Source: Cocos nucifera (taxonomy: Eukaryota; Streptophyta; Magnoliopsida; Arecales; Arecaceae). From it: a stretch of DNA of 64,000 nt. Positions 24,796 through 35,676 of the stretch are shown here, piece by piece. Numbering within the stretch: position 1 is the first letter of the stretch; every line of letters starts with the position of its first letter. Position numbers and translations under genes: made by a program. Under the pieces are notes generated by a model that saw nothing but the letters and a program-made list of their open reading frames with translations, had not been told where the DNA came from and searched no databases. Location of the stretch: positions 124,001 to 188,000 of the forward strand of contig QRFJ01004244.1 in the NCBI GenBank assembly GCA_006176705.1, read 5' to 3'.

Positions 24796-25975
24796 TATGG
24801 CTGATTAAGAGTCCCACTGAACTGGAACTCTATGATCAGAAGTTCCATTGGACTAGGACTCTATGATCACGAGTCTCTCTAGACTAGGACTCTATTATAA
24901 AGAGCTCCAATTGACTAGGACTCTATCATTATTAGAGGATTTGTTAACAATAAGATTGCTAATTAGCTCAATTTGATTGAGCAATGAAGTTTGGATCAAA
25001 TCTAATTAAACTGGATTCAGTTTGGTTTGACCCAATTAAATTATGAGATGACCTAATCGCTAAGAAAAATTAGTTCTTGAGTTGATCAAGATTGACTTAG
25101 ACTCGATCAATTCCTGATTTGATTAGAATTTAATTGAGTTGATTTCATGCCTAATTAGATGAGGTTTAGTCTTATCAATTTGGCTCTAATTAAATGGAAT
25201 TTAGTTGGAACCAAATGATAGAAACCTAGAGTCCAAAATGGTTGGACTTCTCCCCATGCGCCACCTATTTTCATGCCCACCTCTATTCATGCAAGAAATG
25301 TTTTAAAATGAATGTTTCTTATGGCAAGATCTAATTCCTTGCCTCCTTCTCATGCCCCAATGGATAGGATAAGGTTAGTTTTTGAATTTGATTCAAATGT
25401 AACCTTTATTTCTATCATAACTCCCTTATCCTTATCTTTTCATTTTATCCCTTGTGGCTAGCCACTTTAAGAAGGATTCTCCTTGTGGGCATGCGCCCAA
25501 GAGGCTTTTCACCATGAAAATAAGAAAAAAAGAGAAAGAGAAAGAGGGGGAGGGGCGTGAGGTATGGGGTGGGACTCCTTCTACATGTGAAACAGAGGAG
25601 ATATATCTCCTCTTAGATGAGAGTAAAACCTAGATCTAATCTAGGATTTTATGTAATCAAATAGAGTATAGGTTTTGCTCCCTCTGTATCCATCTTTACA
25701 TCCTCTAATTATTTCTTCTTCGGATCTAAAAGTATTCAGAGGTTCAAAAAAGGTGATCAAATCAGATTAGCCTTCTAGTGATCTTCACACGATCTAGCAT
25801 TTCTGGAAGATCGGATCAGCACTGAACTTTGAGTGGATGATCTGTAGAGATCGAACATCCTGTGTGGCTGCAAGTGACCAGCAGTGCCTCATATCTAAGT
25901 ATTTCAATAGTGAAGATCATCTATCCACACTCAGGTATAATGCTCTAAACCATAGAAGATTGATCTAAAAGTTAG
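24796..25975 (+). mobile_element. Copia-3 5' LTR, left portion
   Basis: The sequence aligns with about 10100-11640 of the Copia-1 LTR. Shared parts include GCTAATTxGCTCAATxxGATT, TTCTTCTTCGGATCTAAAAG-like blocks and the GATCTGTAGAGATCGAACATC region. The first kilobase of the LTR is missing, and it abuts the Copia-2 integrase. The right side is interrupted by a gypsy LTR at 25976. It contains imperfect repeats of GACTAGGACTCTAT between 24820 and 24930. Confidence 0.6.
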
Positions 25976-27720
25976 TGATAATCAACATAAAATTTTAAAT
26001 AAAAGCATTAAAATATATAATATTTAATATTTATTTAAAAATTGATAATTTTATTAATATTTTATAGGAAAAAGCATCATCAATGCAAAGAGCTCAATTC
26101 AGGGTTCAAATAAATCAAATTTGACTCAAATCGGAGTTAAAATAGAAAAGTTACGAAGACCGAAAGAAATAAAGAAATTTTAAAAAATATTTAAACTGGC
26201 CGGTTCAGCCCAACCGATCGGTCTGCCAGTTCAGCCTGACCAACCTTGGCCCAAATTCCAGCTCGGCTCGAATGCCAACCTGCCCATGCGCTAAAAAAAA
26301 AAAGGTTCAACCCAGCTCCGCACGAATGCGGCCCATAGCAGCTTAGTTCCCTCCAGCACTAACATCACCCTGACGTTAGGAAACCGCGTAGTCTATGGTG
26401 GACCACATGCTGACTCAATAGGCGTGGATCCTTAAAGGGTCCACAGAAAAACCCACATGGCTCATAGGGGCATTTCGATCATTTTTGCTATCGTGGCATG
26501 CTCCGATTCGACGCGGTCTTCACGGTGCCCAGTTCATGTGATCTACAAGAATAGTTATGCATGATCAGACGGTTGTGCTTGTAGCCAGTCAGGATCCAAT
26601 GATAGGAAAAGTTCCTAGCTTTGATCTAAGGTTCCTAGGTCCCTATGCACCATCCGACGGTTGAGAATCCATCATGCAGGCAATCGAACGGTTCCAAGCT
26701 CTCATGGATATGATGGGACGGATGACATTATTTCTAGCTTTGATCAGGATTTCTCAAACTTCTTGTAGCACGATCTGATAGCCAAAAATGGCCTGATGGC
26801 AAGATCTGATGGTTCCAAACTGATCTGGGGCTTGATTTTGAACTGGGTGAAGGTTTTTGATGGATTTTAAAGCTATTTGATCATAAATCGATGGCCAAAT
26901 TTCTCCATCATGTGGAATTCAATCCACACTCAAAATTAGACTTTAAATAGGACTCCAAATCTCTATTTTTCACTCTATAAAAAGCCTCCTGTTATGCCAA
27001 AACTGGGGCCAGACCTCCCATGTGGGGGAAAAACACAGCGACCTTCAAAAAACCCCTCTCAGGGGGGATTAGCTGTCTATTCTCTCTCCCTCTCTCTTCT
27101 TTCTTCTTTAAAATAGAGTCTTTTCTTTTTCTTTTTATTTTTTTCTTCTCTCTTTTTCCTCTTCTTCCATCCTTCATTGAGAAATTTGAAGATGCTGGTA
27201 GCTAGAGAAATCTCAACCATGTACAGCTATAGATCGAGATTCTGGAATATAGATAAAGTCTTCAAGCATGGATTATGTTTTTCTTTTCTTTATCTTTTGT
27301 AATTTTTTTATGCAATAAATGACTTGTTCTCCTATCCAATCTTAACTTTTATCATCCATGCATGAGATCTAATATTAACATGCTTATTATTGATTGAAAG
27401 CTAAATAGGCTATATTTATGGAGATGGATTATGATTGGAAGATACGGTCTATGCTCGATTTAATAGTTTATATTAGAAAGAATTATTATAAGTCATGTTA
27501 CTAATTTTTAGAAATTAAGTATTGAATAACTTATGATTCTATTAAGATGGATCGTGATCAAGAGATATGGTTTATATTCCAAGAAAATAGGTTATAGTCA
27601 TAACTAAATTCTTAAAAATAATAAATTCTTGCATTAAAAAGAATTACCACGATCTTGCAAGAGATGAATTCAAAATTTTAGAATATTTTTAATTAATTTT
27701 AAATCTTAATTAATTATTTT
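25976..27720 (+). mobile_element. Gypsy LTR nested in the Copia-3 LTR
   Basis: It starts TGATAATCAACAT, like Gypsy-2's TGATAAATACTTA. It has the GC-rich GATCAGACGG-type middle shared with Gypsy-1's LTR, a TATA box, an ATGCAATAAA segment and repeated GATGGATTATGATTGGAAGA-like units shared with Gypsy-2's LTR end. No internal gypsy coding region follows, and copia LTR sequence resumes near 27720. It may be a solo LTR. The right end is uncertain and I could not identify a target-site duplication. The frames at 26992-27205 are not supported. Confidence 0.5.
26976..26983 (+). promoter_or_regulatory. TATA box of the nested gypsy LTR
   Basis: TATAAAAA in CACTCTATAAAAAGCCTCCT, the same context as the TATA box of both Gypsy-2 LTRs. 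Confidence 0.65.
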
Positions 27721-27873
27721 TTATTTTTTACATGCAATATATCATGTTATAGATCCTAGGATAGGTTTTCTAATCTGATCATAAGCATGATTATTAGATT
27801 AAATTATTTGATTTTATATTTTTTGCTTAAAAATTTTAAAAATCATGCTTAGAATGCCTATCAATTTCCTTCA
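27720..27873 (+). mobile_element. Copia-3 5' LTR, right end
   Basis: This matches the last 150 bp of the Copia-1 LTR (ATATTATAGxTCCTAGxATAGG, GATTAAATxxTTxGATTT). It ends TTTCCTTCA directly before a primer-binding site. Confidence 0.65.
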
Positions 27874-27874
27874 A

Positions 27875-27887
27875 TGGTATCAGAGCC
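27875..27887 (+). other. Primer-binding site of Copia-3
   Basis: TGGTATCAGAGCC follows the LTR end after one base. It is the initiator Met-tRNA complement standard for plant copia elements. Confidence 0.85.
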
Positions 27888-29443
27888 TAGGTTGTTTATA
27901 ACATGACATGTATACATGTATGGATTTGATTTCTAATTATTTAGATTAGATCTAAATAGATTTCTTTTATAAAATCTAAAAATAAATAAGATCAATGATT
28001 ACATGCACTGATTATAAGATTGTCCTGCTGTAAGATTTATCTCTTATAGTGGAGAGATTATCCTAATACGTACTGATCTAAAAACTCAAATCATAAATAT
28101 ATTAGATGAGACTAAATTAATTTATAGTTTATTTTATATTTTTAGATTTAAATTTAATTTATACATAGAAATTAGTTTTAAGGTATCGAATCCGAACTCA
28201 TTCAGCCTTGCACTTAAGAATTAAGAATTATTTATTAGGATCTAGAATTGTGAATTGAAGATCCTAAAATAATTGCATAACATATGGGTCAGTGGGTTAG
28301 CATATCAAGTCATTTAATTAGGTTAGACCTAAGGTTAGAATTAAAGAATGGATTTAATAAGAGTAGTTGATCAAATCTAATCAAATATTAATTTAAATTA
28401 GATCAAGAACATTCTAGATCAAATATAATAGTTGTAGTTAGTCAAGTCCATGTCTTTAATTAGATCAAATAAACTTAATTTTGGCTTAGTGGTTGAGCCT
28501 GGATTATTAGGTGGATCTAATCAAAACTAATTAACTAGTTAGTGTCCAAGATAAGTTTGGCAGTATTGATAGTATTGATTAATGATTTTTAATTAAAAAC
28601 TGGTCACATAGATTTGGTCTATGGCGAGTTAATGGTATATCCCTCCAATCTATCTCACTTACCTGGCTGACATGATGGATTAGATTTTGGTTAGATCACT
28701 TAGTAATTCAACCTGACCCATGTCAATTAGGTAAATCAGTGTGACTGATTTATATGCCCCTGGACCGACTTATCTCTAGTCTTCTTTGATCTAACTTGAT
28801 GAAGTTAGTGGGAGTATCATGATTAGCTGATCAATCTCTTTTTTCTTCTCTTAAAATGTGTTAACCAAATCTTCTAAATTATTAAGTCCTTAAAATGAAG
28901 ATGTTATGAAAATAATATGTTCATAGCCTCCCATTAAGGTGGATGGTAATAGGTCTAATAATCTAGGTAAACATTGGAGGCACCATATACTTGGTGTTCA
29001 TCTAGAAATTGAAATTATCATTCATTAGATGATGACTTTGTTTGGGCTAGCTGATGAATGGTTGGGTTAGCCAGAGCTTTCCTTGGGCCTGATCATTCGT
29101 CAATTAGATCCACTGAGTAGATTCATATTAATGGTTAGATCTAGTCAGGCCTTTCAGTAGAGGCCAAAGCCTACTAAAAAGGAACCTGGAGTGAAATAAT
29201 TACTAGAAGTTATGTGGAGAAATAATTAATTAAGAACTTATCCATAAATATACATGGGTTAGCCAAAGCTTTCCTTAGGCCCATATGCAGTCTACGTGGA
29301 TTTTGAAAATTTAAGTAATTTCTCGAATTAAAGATAGAGGCTATCAATTCATACAAAATAATGCAAGAAATTTTAGACTAAAATATAAGTCTTTAGGCTT
29401 AATTAATTCATATACTAATATGTCTATTATTCTCTTTTCAGAT
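27888..29443 (+). other. Copia-3 untranslated leader
   Basis: About 1.5 kb of AT-rich sequence with no supported gene lies between primer site and gag. A near-duplicate motif GGGTTAGCCAxAGCTTTCCTT occurs at about 29063 and 29248. TTTTCAG directly precedes the gag start region (29434-29440) and could be a splice acceptor, which is speculative. Confidence 0.5.
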
Positions 29444-29976
29444 ATGTCTAGTCGGTCATTGCTTCGTTCACTGTTAGACAGTGACAAACTTGTTGGGCCC
29501 AGCTTCGATAAATGGTATCAAAAGTTGAAATTGGTTCTAGAGCATAAAAGGATCCTGTATGTTCTTATGGATCTTGCATCCTTAGAACCTACGCCCAATG
29601 CATATAATGAGGTCAGAGATACTTATCAGAAATGGATCAATGATCGAATCATGGTGTGATGTATAATGAGAGCAGTTATGAATAACAAATTTAGTAGTAA
29701 ATTCGATGATTCACATCCTGAGGAAATACTTCAAGTATTGAAGTCTTCAACGGAGAATTGTTCCTTTGAGAAAGAAAATAAAATAAGGTGCAAGTGTTTC
29801 GTGCTTGGGCATCTAAGCCCAATCAGACTAAAAAGTCTATGGCTGACTATTATAAGGTAGGTTCCTTGAACCTAACATATTGCATATTAAGGATGTTATA
29901 TGATAACACAAAGAATCCAAGAAATCGATTGGGGACTGACCTGGAGAGGTTGTTCAAAGCTGATTCCAATGCTTAA
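29444..29976 (+). pseudogene. Copia-3 gag remnant
   Basis: From the ATG at 29444 the frame reads MSSRSLLRSLLDSDKL, then GPSFDKWYQKLKLVLEHKRI, LYVLMDLASL and YQKWINDRIMV. This is the N-terminal part of a Ty1/copia gag (SNLLRSILDxDKLxGPNFxxW type). A TGA stops it at 29657. The same frame continues CIMRAVMNNKFSSKFDDSHP and EEILQVLKSS. Another frame then carries a Lys/Asn-rich tail to 29976. The CCHC zinc knuckle is not seen, and the copia sequence breaks off. Gag would form the nucleocapsid-like particle. I chose 29444 because the family start (MSS...LLRSxL) fits it rather than the ATG at 29420. Confidence 0.75.
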
Positions 29977-30759
29977 TTTTTGTGTGGGGGCCAAATAAAA
30001 TGAGAAAACGGCATGCTGGTTTGCTCCAGAGATCGGTTGGTATTGGAAACAACTTGTGAAGAATTAATACAAATAAAAAAAATGAGAATTTCTATTCAAA
30101 TTGAAAGCTAAAGAAATACCGGTAACTTGTTTTCCACCTTGCTAGCTGCAGACCCTCTCGTAGTGGGTAGGGTTTCTAAATTATTGGAGGAAAAACAAAG
30201 AACAACCATTGAAATTCCCAACCCTAACCCTATCTCCAACCTAATTAAGCATCATAAGGTTTACCATTTTCATTTAAATTTCTAGATCAAGTTAAGAGAA
30301 ATAGAAAAGATCTAATCTAAGCTTGTTAATTCAAATAACAAATGATAAAGGGATCAATCAGGGGATGGGGGACCGGTGGGGGAGGACCGGGCAGCGTGGA
30401 GGATGCAGCGCTCCTGGATGTTGGAGCAAAACCCGATGGTGATCTTGTTAAGGTCGCTGTAGAGGACAAATCCGTTCTAGATAGAGACGTCATCATAGAC
30501 GGTGACCTAGCAAGGATGACGTTAGGGGCAACATCGGTGTCGAGGGCAATCCCTAAGGGGAAGATGACGAAGGCTTCATGCTGGAAGAGTGCTGGATGTA
30601 AAAATAGAATCTTGTCAGATGGATCACGCGTGCCGGTGATGCTCATCAACATTTGGGGAGGTTAGATGGAAGAGGAAGAGTGAAAAAATCCTGCGGTCAA
30701 AAGAGGAAGGGTGTGAAAAAAAGAAAAATCCTGCGCGTGGAAGGGGAAGTTAAGTGATG
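29977..30759. other. Unassigned stretch with a GC-rich block (30340-30665)
   Basis: I cannot assign this. Between 30340 and 30665 base composition rises sharply, and both strands stay open for more than 100 codons (plus 30342-30665, minus 30326-30652). The minus frame reads KILFLHPALFQHEAFVIFPL, the plus frame is Gly/Asp/Val-rich. Overlapping open frames on both strands in GC-rich DNA are expected by chance, so I do not call a gene. A captured host gene fragment inside the neighbouring CACTA end is possible. Confidence 0.3.
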
Positions 30760-31139
30760 CGTGCAAATATTTTGGGTTGGTTAGCATATGATATATCTTT
30801 CCTAGCAGTTCAGGAAGATCACTAAGTAAAATAATATCTTTCCTAGTGGTTTAAAAGGACCGTTGGATAAAATAGAATCCAGTAGTTGATTTGGCCGCCA
30901 CTAAAAGTAAAATTTCTTCCAACAATTTGATCTGATCATTGATAAAAATAATATTTTTTTCAGCAGTTTGATTGAATCACTGAAAAAAATAAGATTTTCC
31001 TAATGATTAATTCGATCATCGGAAAAAATAAGATTTTGTCCCATTGATTCTAGAAAATGCTGCCTAAAGTCTATTTTACCGGCAGTTTTCTATATCCACT
31101 AGTAAAAGATTACCGCTAAATCTCTTTTTTTTTGTAGTG
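30760..31139 (+). mobile_element. CACTA-D right terminus with subterminal repeats
   Basis: The segment ends TTTTTTTTTGTAGTG, a CACTA-type terminal inverted repeat at 31139. Before it are diverged repeats of about 50-60 bp of the form TTTCCTAGxGGTTxxxxGGACCxxTxGxTAAAATA (30795-31060). No matching left end CACTAC was found nearby, so the element is truncated on the left. Confidence 0.6.
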
Positions 31140-31259
31140 CCTCCATCGCCGTTCATACCACTGCTACTCTTGATGCCCCTATTGCCACTGGACTAAGGAG
31201 TGGAGAGGGGGGCTCCTGAATCAGATAACGTGGAGGAAGGTTGTGGCAGTGATACACTA

Positions 31260-31645
31260 CTACAGAAAGGAGCTACGACAGCGCATACTATGGCAACGAT
31301 TTAAAAAATCGCTACAATAGGGCCTACGACAGCAGTTACAAAGAACCGCTGCTTTAGGTCCGATCTATGCAGCGATTTATGCTAACCGCTGCCATAGGTC
31401 AAATCTATAGCAGCAGTTTCATCAACCGTTGCCATAGGTCAAAGCTATAGCCACGGTTTCAGATAACCGCTGGAATATATTCGACATATGGTAGCGGTTG
31501 ATGAAACCGCTATCGTAGATCAAATCTATAGCAGCGATTATGAATAACCACCACTATAGATTCGGTGTATAGCAGCGGTTATATATAACCACTGCTGTAG
31601 GTCAATCTATAGCAGCGGTTGTGAATAACCGCTGCCATATCTCTT
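31260..31645. repeat. CACTA-A 5' subterminal repeat array
   Basis: About ten units, each a short inverted repeat of the type TATAGCAGCGGTT...AACCGCTGCxATA, separated by CAAATCTATAG-like spacers. By analogy with En/Spm, such repeats bind the element's own regulatory protein. The same motif fills the ends of CACTA-C. Confidence 0.8.
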
Positions 31646-31647
31646 TT

Positions 31648-32622
31648 TTATATTTTTATTTTAAATATTATATAATTTTAATATTTAATATCCATCTTCA
31701 CTGTTCATTATCTAAATAATTGTCATTAGGATATTATCACAAAAGGCCACCTCGATCCGATAGTCCTAGCTTTATCAATCAAAAAAATTTGATTTTGACG
31801 ATCACGAACGACGACGTAATAATTTGATAGATGGAGACCATCGATGGGTCCAAAAATCTACAATGATGATCTTGATAATATTTGTATCATATTATCAAAG
31901 TTTCACATCAATCGGATATTATTATCATGGACAATTTAGTATGAAATGATTTCGACCGTTAAATGAGAAATAAATAATCAAAGGGTCAAACGACGTCCGA
32001 TTATGAGATAATATTTTAGTTAAATGATCTATGCTATAATTTTAATTATTTTATATGATAATGATCATAAAATTTAAATTATTTTTATATGAATTATTCA
32101 TATTAAGCAGATCTTTTAAAAGCACGAGCATAATTACCAACGGAGTTGAAGAATGGATATCAAGCGATGCATAGTTTTGGATTGTTCTTAGATCCATAAT
32201 TTAAATTTTATGATCACTACCATAAAAATGATCAAAGTAGTAGCCAAGATCATTTATAAAAAAATTATCTCATAATTAGATGTTGTCTGATCTTTTGATC
32301 ACTCGTTTATCATTAACGGTCAAAATTATTTCATACTAAATTGACCATGATAATGATATTCGATTGAAATAAAACTTTGATAGTATGCTACAAACATCAT
32401 CGAGATCATCATTGTAGATTTTTAGATCCATCAAAAGCTCCATCTTTTAAATCATCGTGCTATCATTCATGATCATCGAAATCAAATTTTAATAATCGAT
32501 GAAGCTAGGGCTATCGAATCGATGCAGTTATGACGATACTCTAATGATAATTATTTAAATAATAAATGATAAAAATATATATTAAATTTTATAATTATAT
32601 AATATTTAAAAAAATATTTTCA
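31648..32622. repeat. Large near-palindrome of CACTA-A
   Basis: Two inverted arms of about 440-450 bp surround a loop of roughly 100 bp (about 32095-32195). The outer ends mirror each other (TTTAAATATTATATAATTTTA versus TATAATTATATAATATTTAAA). Inner blocks such as CTACAATGATGATCT and GACCGTTAA recur inverted on the right. Arms appear about 75-80 percent identical by eye. No open frame is present. Homologous palindromes occupy the same place in CACTA-B and CACTA-C. Confidence 0.8.
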
Positions 32623-32745
32623 ATTTACGACAGCGGTTAGTAAAAACAGCGATTTTTTAACCGCTGCTATAGACCTATGGCAGCAATTTTCAGTAATCAC
32701 TGCCATAGATCTAAGACGGCGGTTCAAAAATCACTATCATAGATA
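32623..32745. repeat. CACTA-A second subterminal-type array
   Basis: About three further units of the CAGCGGTT / AACCGCTGC hairpin motif follow the palindrome directly. The palindrome is therefore enclosed by repeats on both sides. Confidence 0.7.
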
Positions 32746-32754
32746 GGTTTTTTT

Positions 32755-33460
32755 TTTTTCAATTCCGCCTCCAATTTTATTTCCCTTCAAGCGCTCTCTC
32801 TCTCCCTCCTCTCCACTGCTGGTGAGGCCCTCCCCTCCGTTTCCTTCCTTGGTCAGCACCGAGTCCTCCCCTCTATTTTCTTCCCCGACCGCCAGCTCCC
32901 CCACCTCCCCCTCTTTCTCCTTCTTCCTCATCCTCTAAGCTGCTGGCTCTACCACCTCCCCGCTTGCCCCTTCTTCCCCGGTCGGTCTGTCCGTCGGCTC
33001 CGCCACCTCCCCTCCTTCTTCCCAATCGGCTCGTCCGCTGGCTCGCCACCTCCCCCTCCTCTCTTTTCCCTACTCTCTCTCTCTCCTCTCTTCCCCAGCC
33101 TATTAGACCGCTAGCCTTGACCCCTCCCTGCACTCTCTCTCTTTCTCTCCTCTCTTCCCTCGACCCAATCCGCCCCTTCCTGTTCTCTCTCTCTCTCTTT
33201 CTCTCCTCTCTTTCCTCAGCCCAATCCATCCCCTCCTACTCTCTCTCTCTTTATCTCTTCTCTTTTCTTAGCATGATCTGCCCCCTCCTGCTCTCTATCT
33301 CTCCTCTCTTTCCTTGGCCCGACCCACCCCCTCCTAGTCTCTCTCTCCTCTCTTTCCTCGGGCCAACCAGCCCCCCTCCCTACTCTCTCTTTCTCGTTCT
33401 CTCTCTTCTCTCTTTCTATCTCACTATCTTGTATCTCTTTCATTTTGCAGGCTACCACTA
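32755..33460 (+). repeat. Pyrimidine-rich minisatellite in the CACTA-A leader
   Basis: CT-rich DNA. From about 33070 on, units of about 60 bp contain CTCTCTCTCCTCTCTTTCCTC plus CCCAATCC-like segments. The plus-strand frame at 32964-33461 (Pro/Ser/Leu-rich) and the minus frames at 32737-33458 are compositional and not genes. Confidence 0.7.
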
Positions 33461-33825
33461 GCGTCGTCGTATTCCTGTAGCAACGCCACCGGCAACCCTC
33501 GGAGCTTTCTGTGCGTTCCCCTCTCCATAGCCGTAGGTATCATTTTTTAAAAAATTTTATAGTAATATTTATTAATTATTTATAATATTAATATTTTATT
33601 ATAAATATTTATTTTAAATATTATAATTATCTGCTGGCCGTGGGTTCATGCCAGTGGGTAAGAGAACTCTTGTCGATTAGTTCTGGATCATATCGATGGG
33701 TTCTGATTGGACCATGTCGTGTCAGCGATCGTGGACGGTCCTAGACCGTGCTGGCAATCTTAGGCCGTGCCATATCGGCAACCATGGACCGCCCTTGGAC
33801 CGTGCCGATCGATAAGAAAATCTAG
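33461..33825 (+). other. CACTA-A leader exon-like block and start of a minisatellite
   Basis: A block starting TTTGCAG|GCTACC (near 33449) and ending GCCGTAG|GTATCA (near 33537) looks like a short non-coding exon. A counterpart with the same borders is in CACTA-C near 56421-56512. From about 33690 a GC-rich minisatellite (CCGTGCCATATCGGCAACC type) begins. It resumes after Gypsy-2 at 53230. Confidence 0.5.
33821..33825. repeat. Target-site duplication of Gypsy-2 (left copy, TCTAG)
   Basis: TCTAG here and CCTAG at 53225-53229 flank Gypsy-2, with one mismatch. Confidence 0.7.
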
Positions 33826-35653
33826 TGATAAATACTTAAATTAATACATTTAGAATACTCCAAACATCTTTAATTAAGTTTTATTAGTTTGAATTTGATA
33901 CTTTCTTATCTATTTTGTAGGTTAATAGAAGATTAGGTTCAATTAGACTCAATTGGATCTAATCTGACTTAAACCTAAGTACATGCAAGAGTCGGAGAAG
34001 AGATCCAAGGGTCCACATCAAAAGGCCACAACCAATGGTGGAGATCTAGGCACCTAAGATAAAGATCCAGGATAAAGTGAAATCAATGATTGAGAGAAAT
34101 TAATCAAGAAAGATCTAAAGGTCATCAATTGTTGGAATACTCTCACTCAGATTCAAGATGAAATCAAAGGCTACTAATCACGAAAGCAAGCATCCAAAGG
34201 CTCTCATTGATGGTGCCAAGAGGGAAGCATAAATGATAGAAAATTATGAAGATACCAAGGTATGAACACACCTTAAACATCAAAGACCAAGATTAAAAGA
34301 TCAACTTTCTCATGAATTATGAAGTGAACACAACTAATTAATCAATGAAGAAAAACCAATCAACCAAGCATCCAAGGGCTCTTATTAGAGGCACCAAAAG
34401 GAGTGCTTTTATGGAATATTTGATGAATAATTGGAGAAGAAATCAGATTAAACAAAGGAGGAAAATTATTAGTGAAGTAAATATGGAAAATAATTAAGGG
34501 AGGAACCAATGGAGGAGATTTTTTACCCTAAATCCTAAGACTATTATGTCTTGCATCTATACCCCTCAAAACCCTAGTCTCCACTCTATAAAAACCTCCT
34601 TTTGGATAACCAATAGAAAATCAAGAAGCCTTCCCCACGTCCAAAATCCCCATAGCCTAGGTTCTATGCTATAGTCCTTCTACATGCAACCCTATCTTCC
34701 TAGATTTTTATCTAGCCATAGATCCAACCTTTTCTTCTAAAACTTTTCCATCTCAAACCTCCATTAGTCTCCTACGAACCATAAAAATTTCACATCCAAA
34801 AGGATCCAAAAGTTCCTCCAAACATTTCTCTCTTTTTAGCCCTGCATACTACAGTCTAAAAATTCAAACAACCCTCTTCCACCTTCCAACTTATTCCAAA
34901 CACATTTTGCTCAGCCTATTCTCCAAATCTCCTCCTCTTACTACTGAAGGTCTTCTCCAAGTCCGAGAAAAGAAAACTCCAGAGTTTAGAATGAAGATCA
35001 TGATGAAGAATCTTCCGATGGCTGGCTAGACATCCCGTTCTCAGGATCCATTATAACTTTGTTTTAACATTTTGATCTTATTGATATATCTTTTATATTC
35101 TTTTCTTCATTATGCAATAAAGATCTAAATTTTTTGATTTATATCTATGCATCTTTATTTTTTTGCCTATATTTTTAATCTAAAATAATCTATACTCTTA
35201 GGACGATTCATAATCTACCGGTATGGATTGTACTCTTGAGATAAATTATATTTAGGTGAAATTTTTTCTCTTATATCTAATTCAATTTAGACAACCTATA
35301 GCTTTAAGAGATGGGCCATGATCTATGAGTATAGATCGTATTCTATAAGATAAGCTATATCTTTATTGGTTAGATACCTAAGCAAAGACAGATGAAAGAA
35401 GAATACAAACTATCTAGCAAAGAGCGGTAAGATCCTGAGAGGTCAATCCTCATATCCACAACCAACTTTTAATTGTTTTTATTATCTATTTGCTAGTAAT
35501 CTAAATAGTTTCTTACTTGATCTATATTTTGCTCTTAATATATGAACTAAAATGACTCAAACGTAACTATGCGATCCCAATGGAAATGACCTCGACTCAC
35601 TCCAACTATAGTAGTGAGTAGAGTTTATTTTTTACCATCTACGATAGCGATCA
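33826..35653 (+). repeat. Gypsy-2 5' LTR
   Basis: Starts TGATAAATAC and ends ACGATAGCGATCA. It contains a TATA box at 34587 and an ATTATGCAATAAAGATCT segment near 35113 that may hold the polyadenylation signal. No gene. Confidence 0.9.
34587..34594 (+). promoter_or_regulatory. TATA box, Gypsy-2 5' LTR
   Basis: TATAAAAA in CCACTCTATAAAAACCTCC, conserved at 52153-52159 in the 3' LTR. Confidence 0.7.
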
Positions 35654-35658
35654 AATTT

Positions 35659-35676
35659 TGACGCCATTATCGGAGA
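35659..35676 (+). other. Degenerate gypsy primer-binding site
   Basis: TGACGCCATTATCGGAGA lies 5 bp after the LTR. It matches the TGGCGCC...CCGGGGA-type site typical of Athila-like elements, with changes that are all transitions. Confidence 0.65.

Larger units (their letters stand above)
31255..33825 (+). mobile_element. CACTA-A, left portion (5' terminus to Gypsy-2 insertion)
   Basis: This starts CACTACTACAGAAAGGAGC at 31255. It then has a subterminal repeat array, a large palindrome, a second array, a pyrimidine-rich leader and a non-coding exon-like block. The same order is found in CACTA-C (54272 on). The element continues after Gypsy-2 at 53230, is interrupted again by CACTA-C, and is cut at 60260 by a SIRE-like copia. 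Its right terminus is outside the window. Its transposase remnant is at 53593-54271 and 59649-60210. Confidence 0.8.

Noticed and set aside
30326..30652. 108-codon minus-strand frame as a host gene
   Set aside because: The plus strand is equally open, there is no promoter or intron signal and I do not recognise the protein. Kept only as an unassigned GC-rich block.
32964..33461. 165-codon Pro/Ser/Leu-rich open frame
   Set aside because: It lies in a pyrimidine minisatellite, is open on both strands and has no domain. Composition explains it.
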